A stretch of DNA of 64,000 nucleotides, from the NCBI GenBank assembly GCA_022495005.1, contig JAGYXB010000051.1:744001-808000 (forward strand), in the 5' to 3' direction. The DNA comes from Rhyacophila brunnea (taxonomy: Eukaryota > Arthropoda > Insecta > Trichoptera > Rhyacophilidae). Below are positions 38,890-49,799 of this stretch, piece after piece. The position numbers and the translations under genes were made by a program. The notes under the pieces are model-generated. The model was not told the DNA's origin and searched no databases. It saw only the letters and a program-made list of their open reading frames with translations. The stretch's first letter is position 1. Each line of letters begins with the position of its first letter.

Positions 38890-39117
38890 GCCACACCAAA
38901 CTAACCGTCCCGCACCACACCCGGTCTTAATCAGGCGTATCACGGGACCCTACTTGGAATGTCTCAGAATCAGTTACCTAAGACTGCGGTCTCATGCATT
39001 AAAATGTGCTTTGACTGAATTTACATGACATTCATTGCGTCCAACGCAACTGGTGCGTTGCCCATCAGGTGGCCATTATATATAATTAGCATGTTATTTA
39101 AATGTGGTAATTAAATA
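38890..39117 (-). repeat. Probable 3' UTR of the LINE at 39118-39800
   Basis: Directly downstream (minus strand) of the LINE stop codon. Contains AATTACCACATTTAAATAAC and TGCTAATTATATATAATGGC, a block repeated at 55253-55310 and 60065-60125, and the block shared with 25935-26112. Confidence 0.5.
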
Positions 39118-39800
39118 TTAATTAAAAGGTCCGCAGCGAATGGGATTTATTAAGAGTACCCATGGAAGAGAGGAGCATGAGAGGCAAAATTCAAATGTGT
39201 AGTATGTAACAAATAAGCTGATACAAAACTGTCGAACAATCGAAGTGAAGAGATCTTCACCTTGGCAATATAACGCCACAAAATTACTAAATGCAACAAA
39301 ATTGGCCTTTGTGGCGACCAAGTCGAATTGTCCGATGGGCCCAACACCTGGTTGAACTGACTCGAACAGTTCTTCCCTCTTCATACACTTTTTAGAACAT
39401 TCTCAGAGGATGTGGTTTGCATTCTGTATTTCTCCGCCATATGGACATGTTGAACGGGTAATAAGACCAAGATCGTAAAGTCTGCCAGCGAAGTCACCGT
39501 GTCCACTCAAAAATTGATTGGTATAATCACGGAACTCAATATTATCTGTTCTGTCGGTATAATGATCTGAAGTCAAAGCGGATATCACCATTTGTCATTT
39601 GATATGTTGGAAAAAAAAACATATACATGTGCGTACTTTGATGGAGGCATTCCATTTTTTCTGCCATGTCATTAGATGGATAGTCTGCTTCCTCAAGAAT
39701 AGTTTTTCACTATCAAGGCGGGGAGGCGGCGTTAGATGAAAGTCACGTACATCCGCTTCCTCGCCTTTGAGGAGCATCGTGGATGCGCCGCTTACCTATA
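39118..39800 (-). pseudogene. R1/Jockey-like LINE ORF2 C-terminal relic, two nonsense codons
   Basis: One minus-strand frame runs from about 39777 to the terminal TAA at 39118-39120, broken only by TGA at 39592-39594 and TGA at 39400-39402. It reads MTWQKKWNASIKVRTC, then NQFLSGHGDFAGRLYDLGLI, TCPYGGEIQNANHIL-stop-ECSKKCMKREELFESV, GPIGQFDLVATKANF. The second stop replaces an expected TGG in LWECS. Decay is light compared with other LINE relics here. Confidence 0.75.
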
Positions 39801-39967
39801 TATGCAGATCGTGTACATCTTGGCTACAGGAGCTGAGATACAGTCGTCCTTTCTCGGACCACAACAATACTTATATTCTGGATGATTGAGGACAGTGATC
39901 GAATTGGTTTGGATTTAGTGCCATCAAAGAAGACAGTTAAAAATGCAACCGATCGTAATTTGAGTAC

Positions 39968-40188
39968 GTACCAGGACTCGAAATGGACTGTAACGCACCG
40001 GAGCACAGTTCCGGTTCATAAATTTTTGCTCCGTCTCGTGGAAAAATAGTTTGACCGTCTAAGCTAGATAAGCCATATAACCAAACAATCTAACACGTTT
40101 ATTTTTATGAAATACTCATAAAATTAGATAATTTTCGTAAATTTATCGTGCGCTCCGTTTCGTGAAATTTTCCATTTCGAGCGCTGGT
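39968..40188. mobile_element. Short hAT-like MITE, CTCGAAATGGA family
   Basis: CCAGGACTCGAAATGGA at the left and TCCATTTCGAGCGCTGG at the right are inverted. About 220 bp, with TCTCGTGGAAAAATAG and ATCTAACACG blocks shared with 19358-19930. It sits next to a LINE relic on its left side. Confidence 0.7.
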
Positions 40189-40189
40189 A

Positions 40190-40561
40190 GATATACCTAC
40201 TTTCTTTAAAACGGATAGATATATTATTTGAATACAAGATAGGTACCTACTAAAATTCTATTGTCGCATATAAGATAGGTACCTACACATAATTGCAATT
40301 TTATTATTTTTTAAATTCACACAATTTAAGACGTAATTACAGATTTAATAGCACAATCATTTTAACCTAAATATTATTAGACCATACTATTTTCAAAAAC
40401 ATGATTTGATAGCTCTCCCTGTTTGTACCATATAAGAAACAGCGTAAATTATACATTGCAAATTTAATATAGAATTAGGTATGAAGACATTTACTTAGGT
40501 ACTTAAAATTTCTACAATTATTAGAGTGAATACGTGTCAAATAACATCTTATGTCTGAAGA
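40190..40561. other. 3' flank of gene A
   Basis: Probable 3' UTR of gene A with the ATTAAA signal noted in exon 5, then AT-rich sequence with TAGGTACCTAC words. Confidence 0.5.
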
Positions 40562-40690
40562 TTACGCAGCAGCTGTTTTGACTTCTTTGTTTGGTTCCGT
40601 CTTCTTTATAAAAGTTTCTGGCAACAACAAGACGCACAAACTTCCTATGACTCCAATGATTCCCATTATTACAAGCGGATATGGATAGAC
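40562..40690 (-). CDS. Gene A terminal coding exon (TM12 and C-tail)
   Basis: Acceptor ATAATTCCAG, phase 0, then VYPYPLVIMGIIGVIG (TM12), LLLPETFIKK and a short tail ending VKTAAA and TAA at 40562-40564. The longest open frame here is a different one; the exon was found from the acceptor and the PET motif. An ATTAAA on the minus strand (plus-strand 40463-40468) about 95 nt beyond the stop is a possible polyadenylation signal. Confidence 0.82.
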   Translation of the reverse strand, partial: VYPYPLVIMGIIGVIGSLCVLLLPETFIKKTEPNKEVKTAAA

Positions 40691-43600
40691 CTGGAATTAT
40701 TAATATAAACAAGGACAACAATTAATTACTTATTATTGTTAAAAATCCTGTTGCCAACACAAAGTATAAACATATTTGCTCTTCAAGAAATCCACTCAGA
40801 GCAAATTAACTGGGAGATTTGCATAGTACCTAATAATATGAGTCGTATAGTTCCTATATAAGTATACCTATACAGTAAGTCCAATATGATTAAAAATTGA
40901 GATAATGATAATAGTTTATTTTACCGGCAGCTTTCCTCACTAATAAAATATTGATCATTTCCTAACGGCCAAAAATTCATATGAAAAGAGAATTTCAAAA
41001 TCATTCCATGAGACCTTGTTGACAGCCAATCAGCATCAAGCATTTGCAAAAATCACTATGACTGCTGTAGAAACAATGACCAATAAGTCACACCTACATA
41101 CTGAGTTCCTAAATACGTTAAATTTGACAGTTAGTTTGAAATACCAATAAGTCCATCATTGTTTTGTCAATTTCTTCTTTACTGCTACTAGAATGATTGA
41201 TTTTATTGTGAATATTTGTATAAAAATACCAAACCACCATAAAATAAACTCAAGTCATTTGTTTTTGTAGTAAATATTAAATGATAATACTTAGTTTACC
41301 AAGATTTCATCAGATTATATGTATCATAAATAACATCTTTGTTAAAGTATCTTAACATGATACGTAAAATGCTGCAGCTGGCTGGAAAAATATTCAACAG
41401 CGAGCTTCGAAAGCTGGAGTTCTAATAATTATTACTCCAAGGCTTGCATTCTGACCATGATAGCTAGTCATGGCACCTAATGCAATGGAGAATACGTCTT
41501 ATGATGCTTGAGAGTGTCACATTTATAAACTAACCGGATTTTGGCATTCTAAAAAGCCGCAAAATAATATTCACTGATTGTATACCTACTGTTCAACTAT
41601 GGCAAACATCACCATAGTGTCAACTAAGAGCTTGGCCAGAGTGACGGGCGGGCAACAGCGTCTTGTGAAACTCAAACGTATAACTGTGTGTAATCTGCCC
41701 CAAAAAAAGATACTTCCTACGAACATATTTCACACACGGTTATACGTTTGAGTAGCGCAAGACGCCGCCGACCACTACGTTCTTGCACTAAGGAGTAGAC
41801 ATTGACTAAGAAAAAGAAGTATCAGATATCACCCCAAACTTCTGGCAGCTTGATTCCACCAAAATGTTGATAATGGCACTGGTGGAATGGCGAAAGTAAT
41901 GGCAAAAGTGCTTTTATATAAAAGATGACAGGTATCATTTATTATAGGGGTTGTAATGATGAAAAGTTATAATGATTGATTGAACGCGTAGAGAAAAAAT
42001 CTATATTAATTAGAATAAGCATTCCCTGAAATTTATAATAAATATAAAGTTCTTATCATATTATGTAAGAATACAAAAACTTAATAAATAACTACTAGGC
42101 AGGTACATGCTGATAATGAATAATTTTTAAATAATAATTATAAAATAATTTATCAATTTTATTCCGAAGGTAAATAAATATACCAATATAAGTTGCATGC
42201 TGGCCAAATTTGGAACTAAAGTTTACCACTATCCAAAAAGTCTAGAAAGATTTGCCAAAATTCTGTATACAGTAGGTACCTACTCAGCAGGCATTTTAAA
42301 CTAATAGATCTATAAGTTATATTATGACAGCTGTCAAAAAGAATAGTAAATATTATTCATATTTACCAGTGTCCATAGAAAAGGTATGCAGACTAGAGAA
42401 ATTCCTGCTGCAATCTGATTCGTCCCAACTCCCTTATTTCTCATGAGGGTAGGATACAATTCGGCAGTGTAGTACGAGAAGGCATTGTTCGTGGCGCATA
42501 TACAAAATCTGCTGAATACCACAAACAGAATCGTCAACCAGTGGATGTTGCTTGTTTTGTTGACAATCGCGAGGGCCAGGCATCCGAGCCCGGATAGCAT
42601 AATAGAAATGCAAATTGGCAGACGTCTTCCGTGATTCAACAAAATATAAAGGCACAAAAGTCTCGCCGGTATTTCTATGATAGCAAATATGATCGTGACA
42701 AAATGCAGGTCTCCTTGGAAGCTACCGATGTTCAAAACGAGTCCATAGTACAGTAGCGGCGTTGTTCCTGTGATGATAAGTGTGCATATTGTAATTTTCT
42801 TATATTTCCCGCGAAACAGGTCCAAGAAACCGGCACTCTGCTGCTCTTCAGTGTCATCGCTCCCCAGAGGACGCAACACGATATCAATGTACGTCGGTAG
42901 TACTATGTCATTATAATCGGCAGCCTGTCTCATTATTTTTTTGATTTCTTCTATGCGGCCCATTGATAATAGCCAGCGGGGAGACTCTGGTATTACCCAC
43001 CTGCAATTAAGGTAATAAATCATAAATATTATGGACAAAATGCATAGCAACAGTGTTTAAAAAATATAATGTATTATGAATAGGTACCCACCTAAAAGAA
43101 TAAAAGAAAAGAAAAGAATTAGCTTATACAAAGATTGCATAGCGGCTAGATACATGCAGTTATGTGCATTTGGTCAATACATTCAGCGCGATAAGCAAAA
43201 TCATTGCCATTTTCAAATGCACGTTCAATTTGGTTGTAGTTAAAGTTAAAATAAAATCACAATCACTGGCGGCTCCCTGCTTAGGTCATTCGGTCATTGA
43301 CCTGCCAAAATAAATACCTTACAATCGACATAATAATATTAATAATATGTGCAATGTCATATATAATAATATTAATAATAATCGGTAGATTTGAAATTAT
43401 AGGGCGCGCGATATTGTGTCGACCCAGTCTATTGGGATTTTTTTTGTTTGGGCGATAATTCCCCGAACAAAAATATTGTGTTCGCCGGCAGTCTGAAAAT
43501 TGACCCAAATTGAATATTTTTATAAAATTTTCTCTCTCGTTTTTTCATACATAAGACAGAGATCGATATAACACAAAATACGAGATCGAAGCTTGTAACG

Positions 43601-46600
43601 GTGCGTGAATTACTGTAATATCGGCAATGCCCGAGTGTGAGACAAAAGATTTTTTCACCTAATTAAATGGAACAGAATGATAACACTGACTAGATAATTG
43701 GTGTCAAGACGCAACTGTGTATGCGGTTCGGATTCGTTGACAGGTTTTGACGAATGCCTTTGGTTATTTTAATCATATGTAAGGAGTTTTTGGTGCAGTT
43801 ATTGCATATACAAACAACGTTTGGTTTTTAGTGATTTATAACATTTTTGTGAAGCAGTTAGTACGCACGCAGTAGCAATTGAAGTCTGTGATACAATTGT
43901 AATGGAAATGGAAGCACGATTCGCATCCAACGATCATCTCATTATATCCGATTTGTTCAATAAAGAAAATTACACTGATTTTAAAAATAATTTTCCCACA
44001 CGTCAAGTAAATTTGGTAAACCTGTTAGAAGAAATAAACATAATCAAGTTAAAAAATGAATTATTGGTGTTTTATCAACGAGATGATTTGCATGGCGCTA
44101 ATAGTGCAGTTTCTCTTCTACATTTTTACTCAGCAATAATTTCAATGAAACATTTTCCGAGTCGATCAAAGTTCTCCAATTTATTTGCGTCATACCAATG
44201 ACAACAGTTGAAAGTGAAAGATGTTTTTCAACTCTCAAAATAATAAAACCTTTCTACGCAATAGGGCCAGGATAGACTGACCGCTCTTGCAATGCTCAGT
44301 ATTGAAAAAAAATATGTGGGAAAAATAGACAATTTTTATAATCGTGTGATTGATGATTTTTCAAAAAGCAAAGAAATTAAAGTGGACCTAATTTACAAAA
44401 AATTATAACGCGTTGTGTGCAATTTCGGTTAACGGTGGACATTTTTTGAAGGGTTAGTAGGTACCGACCTATAACAATTTCTAGCACTTATTCTATAATG
44501 TATAAAAAGTCAATTTGCAATACGTCTTTTCAGTATACAACGAAAAGGCAAATTAAAATAATATATTCAAAATTGACCTGCTAGTTTTTTCCGGATTAAG
44601 CCGCCAATGATCACACTATGTAGCAAAATTTGTTATCTACTCCAAAATGTGATCTACCCATCACAACCTAGTTTTACAAACATGTTGCCCTTGTAGTAAA
44701 TTGTTAGTAGCGACATCTAGTGTCGTAATTCTGAGACATGCAATTAAATTCGAAATACGAAAAAAATAAATTGCTTTCATTAATTAATAAGAAAAAGAAA
44801 TATTGTTTTAATTCAAACAAACTTACAATTTATACACTAGATGTCACTAGTAATGTCTCTCTGTTGGCAGAAAATACAACAAACCTGACATGGGCTGTAT
44901 CACTAAACCAAACATAATAATTATGCTGATTATCATTAATATTTCTCTACTTCCAATGGTTATTACATAGATGTCAGTGTTTCTGAAACGGTCGTTGTCG
45001 ATCGTAGACCCGGGTATCCGGTTATAAACAATATAATATTATGTTAACAATCTCACCAGTAAATTAGCAAGGGTGCGCATGGCACGGAGAAAATAAGCTG
45101 CAGAGTCCTCCAATCGGGTATGGCCATCGACACGAGAGACACCATGATGTATGCAATCGGAAACGGGAAGAAAAGGCAGACTCCGACGATCACACACCAC
45201 TTCCCGCCCACTATTTCCATAGCCAGCACGAGGCTAGAGAATATGGAGGCCACGCTCGCGAAGCCCAGTATCAGCTTGCACAACAGGAACACTTCAAACG
45301 ATGGATTGACTCCCATTATCACACCCACTACGGTCTGTATCACTGCTGATATCACCAGGGTCTTTTTTCTTCCGAATCTTCACAAAATATTATTAGCGTT
45401 ACAGTTTGTAATTCAATATGGTTCAATACATAAACAATTCACAAACAATTCATTAGCTTGTTCAAAAATAATGGTGTTTCGTTTCCTTAAATTTCTACAA
45501 AATTCACATCTTATTTAAATAAAAAAAAAAAAACCCCCCCTAATATTTGAGGAAAATGTGATTTTTTGATTTAGAGTGACGAGAGAGAGAGCTCTGAGCG
45601 GGATGGAGCACTGAGAGCTTTTGAGCATTTGGATTTCGCTAGTCTTTCAACGTTTGGTGTTAAATTTGTTACTGAGAGCAACAGAGAATTTTTCAAATTT
45701 GAATCTGTTATTCGCGACCATGGTTTGCTTTTAATCAATTTCATGGATGAAAATGCTTGTTCACATCTGTATGTCGATCCAAAGCGACAAACTTTTTGCA
45801 AATTTTCTTAGCAGCTCTGGGAAATGTTCACAGGGTAATGAACGCCAGAAATTAATTATATCAGAAGCATTTTGATCTGGAAAAAGCTCATCAAATTTCA
45901 TTTTCAATAATGAATTTGTTTTTAAATCAATCAGTTCCATTTTTGTATGTTACTAGGCATCTGGCATCTGCATTACATTTTGTTCACTAAGTGGAATGGG
46001 TTTATAAATGCGAGCTGCAGTTTTCTTCTTTAGCAAAATCATGAAAACGACTTTCAAATGACCCTTGCAATATCTTGATTTTTTCAATATATTTGGTCAA
46101 ATTGCTATTATCCGCAGCACATTTATTCTGTTCTTTCAAGTGTGCAAATTGATTCAAATCCTCATTTTCTAACTAAAGCCTCAATTACATTGAGCTTCTT
46201 TACGAGCTGTTTGTTGGCGAATTTATAATCTGCCTGTAAAGTCGCCCAGTGTAATCATCGAACAAGCTAACAAGCAGGTTATAAACACTCTACCGAGAAA
46301 AGTTGAAAGCCGGTCAACTTTACACGCCGGCACATGGACCTACTGCGTCTACGCAGTAGAGCGCAGAAGCAACCTCCTGAGTCCCAGTAAAAAAACAAAC
46401 TACGTTCTGTCAAAATAGTCGCTGGCTTGTGGCTTCTCAGCGAATGGAAAGTTTTGTGTGTAATCATCAAATCGCAGTAGCTGAGTCGCCTGCTTCTAAA
46501 TTCCCCAATAAACAGCTCGTAAAGAAGCTCAATGTAATTGAGGCTTAAGAGATGAACAGTTTTAATTTTATTTTATTCCTACAATTGTAAACTGTCAAAA

Positions 46601-49600
46601 AAATTGGACAAACTGATGAGTAAGAAGGCTGTATGACTTGAACTGAGAGCACTGAGGTGTTGAAAATATGAAGATGGATTCAGTTAAGGCGTCTACTTCA
46701 AAAGAATAAGTAGGCGCAAAGATGCAATGCGCAATTTGTAATCATCCAATGCGCCACGGTTTGGCCACCACTGATTTAGACTAATAGAATTATTTAGCAA
46801 TGAAATTTATTTTTACAGTTCAATAAGGAATCAACCCAAAAATTCCCGTAGGTATTGAATTTAAATAATGATTTTCAACGACAAAATAAAAAACTAAAAA
46901 ATTAAGGATTATTAAATTTATTGAATAAAAAACAACACAATAATATAATTGAAGACAATTGAGTCGCTTAAGGCGCATGTCGCGGACTATCACGTGAACT
47001 CACGGCGATAAAAATGTCTTTAGGTCTAGGTTTCGTTATTTTGTAGAATATTTTGAAGTGCACCATCTCGTAAATCCACTGAATAATGACACTGATGGAG
47101 AGTGCCTACTATAATGAATTAGTAATTTGAATTATTATTGATTATTCATGCTAATTTCAATTCATTTTAATAGTTTCTACGTGTGCTTACGTAAAATACA
47201 TGCGGCATGACATTCATAGAAAATAGAACACAGCCTGCAGACCGTTGATATTAGAAAACATTCTCATAGAAAATACATAGTGCCAACTGCTAAAAACAAA
47301 AAAGAAAGTCAGTTTGACAGTTTGACGTGACATCCGAAAAGTGCAGGCATGTGGAATATGATAAAAACGTTCAAAACGTCATGCAACGTGAAGTGCGCTC
47401 ATTCTTGTTTTAATGATTACGGCAAATTTTTCCAACTGACAATGTTCGTTTAAAGGTTCAAATATGCTACGTGTGAGTTTTAAATTCGCCCTGTTTCATC
47501 AAAAAATCAAAATGAATATTGAGTTGAGTCGCAAACCCCTTTCTAATGATAAATAATATCAAGTTACCAAATCCTCTCTACATAGCCGACCAATCAGACG
47601 TCACAATTGATGATTTTTGACATACACACATGGTTTTTAGCATACAATCAAATCGTCAACAAATGTCACCGCGTCACGCGCGCGCAGTGATAAATGCTCA
47701 ATTTTGGTCTGACTATTTGACTGACTTTATTAGTTAATAATGAATATTTATTCAGTTAGTGTAATGAAATCGCAAGCAGGAGGTACAAGGAATCGTTTGA
47801 TGAATTCAGATCCGCGGAAATGTACAATGCCAAGAGAGATGTTTAAAAATCGCTATTAACATCTTTTACACCAACAAACGTTAAGGGTGGCACTATGCCT
47901 AAGAACATCAAGGGAGAGATCACTAGAAACACCTCCACAGTTATGATAATATAGTGTTAAGTCTATAATAATATATTCAAATAACCTGTCGGAAATCATG
48001 CCACTGATGGTTCCTCCAAAGCCGCAGCCGAGAAGAAAGCAAAAATCGCAGACTATCTGCAGATACTCTCGATCGCATACCAGATTCCAATCTGATATTA
48101 TCGTTTTCCCAACAGAGTTTCTCTCAAATTCCCAGGCAGTGCACGAAGTATAGTTCGAATGCGGCGGTAGTTGTCCCGCACTTATTTTGGTCACATCACT
48201 CCAATTTATGTCCAATATCTGGCAACCATCTGCCAGTTGGCTGTATAGTCTCCATGTCTGCACGGAGACATTTTTCAGATGAGGAGGCCGGGCACACCAA
48301 AACATTTGTCTTGCAGCCTTCGAGAAACAATTATAAGTACTTGAAATGCCAAATATAAACATGTCGACATTACGTTAACGTAACTAATAATTATACACTC
48401 GTTGCGTAGTTGACTATTTAGCAAAATATTAAAAAATTAGCAACCTTACTTTCGGCAAATATCAAATTACCATGTCCGATCCTAAGTAGATCATAATATG
48501 GGCCTCCACAGAGCAGAGGTTCTATTAATTTTTACAAGTAATAGATGTTACCCACTTGCCCAACTTATTGGGTTGGTACTATGGGTCCAAACACACATTA
48601 AAAACAATGTGTGATTTTTTTCGCCAGACCCAGGATTCGAACATTACTGGCCGACACTTTACTCACTCGATCATTATGGCCGCTAACATACAATAGACAA
48701 GGTATAAAAATGCACAAATAAATTGAATAAATATTACTGAATATAAATTGACAGTTAATAGCTGGTGTCTACCTATAAACTTTAAATAATTTAATGGGTG
48801 CTTTTATCAGTGGTATTTTATGTAGTTGATTTGATTATTGAAATGGCAACATAATATATTTAGTTATATGTTTGTCAATACAAAATACATCAAAATTATT
48901 CATTCCATTGACGTTGTTTTGATGTTGGCGTAGATAATCAGTACTCAACAACACGATTTTTATTTATCCAAAATGGGTAATCTGTGTTCAGTACAATATG
49001 TACATGATTTTTGTTAATAGCGTATTTGTTTTGACATCTGTCACTTCTATTTCAATTCCGTTAATACGGGAAACCATTAGTTATGTGTTCTGTGTTATTC
49101 ACCTAAAATTGACTACATAGAGCATAAGCCCAATTATTTATATAAGTATTTATATATATACATGGCCATGAGGATTTTCTAGAAATTTTGGAATATAAAT
49201 AAATTAGCAAACTTATATAATGTATCATCACTGTTCTGACTATAATTATAGCCACACAGGAAAGTTAGTCCCCCCGGACCAAGGTTTTGAAGTCGGATTC
49301 GGCTTATTATTTTATGACGCTGAGGCTATAAAACACAAAAAACACACTGTTTGTCATGTAAACGAAACCTGCATTAATCACTAAATGAAACAAAATACTG
49401 AATCGGACCAATCAGAAGAAAACTTTTTAAAAACTTTCCCATTTCAACCGCTTTCTAGGGGCTGGGTTTCAAGCCAAAGAACCAACATTTTGCACATATT
49501 ATGTAAGTATGCTATAACTTTATTACGATGTGACATGACTACTGATGCAATTATACAATGGGAAAATAAACTAGACAATATCAAATACTTACTATAAAGG

Positions 49601-49799
49601 TTGGCAGGAAAATATGAAAGGTGTTTGGAAAAGAACAAAGTGAAATCAGAAACGTTATTTTGAATTGCCATTTTCCATATTCTCCAATTAATTTTGATAT
49701 CGGATCAATTAGCTCCGGTACAATTGGGTCTGGCACAATAGTATCTGTAACATCTTTTCCAGGATCTTTATGAGTATTCTTATCTTTTATTGTGCTCAT
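40562..49799 (-). CDS. Gene A: SLC22-type organic cation transporter-like protein (five coding exons, complete)
   Basis: Predicted 12-TM plasma-membrane transporter of the SLC22 branch of the major facilitator superfamily. Coding exons: 49593-49799, 47986-48317, 45057-45377, 42367-43000, 40562-40690; joined length 1623 nt, 540 residues plus stop, normal for the family. Intron phases are 0, 2, 2, 0. Visible family marks: TM1 at about 46-69; a cysteine-bearing extracellular loop (C77, C101, C128, C150) with N-glycosylation sequons at N85, N107 and N124; the loop motif TIISDWNLVC (141-150); the MFS loop SDRFGRKKTL (178-187); PESPRWLL (291-298); and AELYPTLMRNKGVG (466-479). The first ATG follows a consensus acceptor by 13 nt. 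The C-terminus is LLLPETFIKK rather than the usual PETK. The substrate cannot be read from the sequence; family members carry organic cations, carnitine, carcinine or anions. The tandem paralogue lies upstream at 55965-61798. Confidence 0.9.
41615..41790. mobile_element. MITE family M2 in intron 4 of gene A
   Basis: AAACTCAAACGTATAAC, CCAAAAAAAGATACTTCCTA, CGAACATATTTCACACACGG and TTATACGTTTGAG match the element at 56885-57064 in the same orientation. Ends AGTGT...(c)GCACTA are decayed but inverted. Confidence 0.6.
42367..43000 (-). CDS. Gene A coding exon 4 (cytoplasmic loop, TM7-TM11)
   Basis: 634 bp, identical in length to gene B exon 4. Acceptor TTAATTGCAG; donor CTG/GTAAAT in phase 0. 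Codes WVIPESPRWLL, the long intracellular loop with LDLFRGKYKK, TM7 with the family segment YYGLVLNIGSFQGDLH, TM8-TM10, AELYPTLMRNKGVG and TM11 (SLVCIPFLWTL). No stops or frameshifts. Confidence 0.9.
43850..44408 (+). pseudogene. hAT transposase C-terminal relic (antisense in intron 3 of gene A)
   Basis: Plus-strand frame EVCDTIVMEMEARFASNDHL, DLFNKENYTDFKNNFPTRQV, then after a frameshift near 44190 the dimerisation hallmark MTTVESERCFSTLK, and after further shifts LTALAMLSIEKKYVGKIDNF up to LIYKKL and TAA at 44406-44408. This resembles the ZMYM-like branch of hAT transposase-derived proteins. The N-terminal zinc finger and the catalytic part are absent. Confidence 0.7.
45057..45377 (-). CDS. 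Gene A coding exon 3 (TM3-TM6)
   Basis: 321 bp, entering and leaving in phase 2, exactly the length of gene B exon 3. Starts FGRKKTLVIS (completing the MFS loop motif), contains TM3, TM4 (with VLAMEIVGGKW), TM5 and TM6, and ends LLIYW at a GTGAGA donor. The exon continues upstream of the internal GTG at 45355 to the AG at 45378-45379. Confidence 0.88.
45560..46165 (-). pseudogene. hAT transposase C-terminal relic (intron 2 of gene A)
   Basis: Minus strand: EDLNQFAHLKEQNKCAADNS, ILQGSFESRFHDF, after a gap MELIDLKTNSLLKMKFDELF, INFWRSLPCEHFPELLRKFA and STYRCEQAFSSMKLIKSK with ITDSNLKNSLLLSVTNL. This is the C-terminal dimerisation region of the GTF2IRD2/ZBED-like hAT group, different from the relic at 43850. 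Several frameshifts. A MITE adjoins its upstream side. Confidence 0.7.
46165..46552. mobile_element. MITE family M1 in intron 2 of gene A
   Basis: Inverted ends AGCCTCAATTACATTGAGCT then TCTTTACGAGCTGTTT, and the reverse-complement arm at 46510-46548. Interior GAAAAGTTGAAAGCCGGTCA matches, inverted, the copy at 60853-61258. About 388 bp, noncoding. Confidence 0.8.
47986..48317 (-). CDS. Gene A coding exon 2 (large extracellular loop, TM2)
   Basis: Codes residues 70-179 plus two bases of R180. It begins AARQMFWCARPPHL, matching AAEKEFWCARPAHL of gene B, which fixes the acceptor (AG at 48318-48319). It carries four loop cysteines, three NxS/T sequons and the conserved WNLVC segment, then TM2. 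The donor is GTTATT, a poor match to GTRAGT, but the exon end is fixed by the exact alignment with gene B (SDR split at the same base). Confidence 0.85.
48480..48690 (-). mobile_element. SINE S1 in intron 1 of gene A
   Basis: Same family as 24576-24806: head GCGGCCATAATGATCGAGTG, B box TGTTCGAATCCTGGGTCTGG, body AGTTGGGCAAGTGGGTAACA and end CTCTGTGGAGGCCC then GATCTACTTAGGATC. Lies in the sense direction of gene A, so it is carried in the pre-mRNA. Confidence 0.7.
49593..49799 (-). CDS. Gene A coding exon 1 (N-terminus and TM1)
   Basis: Codes residues 1-69: a charged, proline-rich cytoplasmic tail (VPDPIVPELIDPISKL) and TM1 ending NTFHIFLPTFI. The donor is consensus GTAAGT (plus-strand acttac at 49587-49592), phase 0. 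Thirteen nucleotides before the ATG the minus strand reads TATATTTTCAG, a good splice acceptor (exon edge at 49812), so the 5' UTR is probably itself split and the promoter lies further upstream. Confidence 0.85.

Noticed and set aside
40521..40721. 66-codon minus-strand frame over the last exon of gene A
   Set aside because: Different frame from the real exon; the true reading (VYPYPLVIMGIIG...PET) follows the splice acceptor in phase.
44690..44870. Inverted ACATCTAGTGT / ACACTAGATGT words in intron 3 of gene A
   Set aside because: Only 11 bp of matching arm and no target duplication; not enough to call a MITE.
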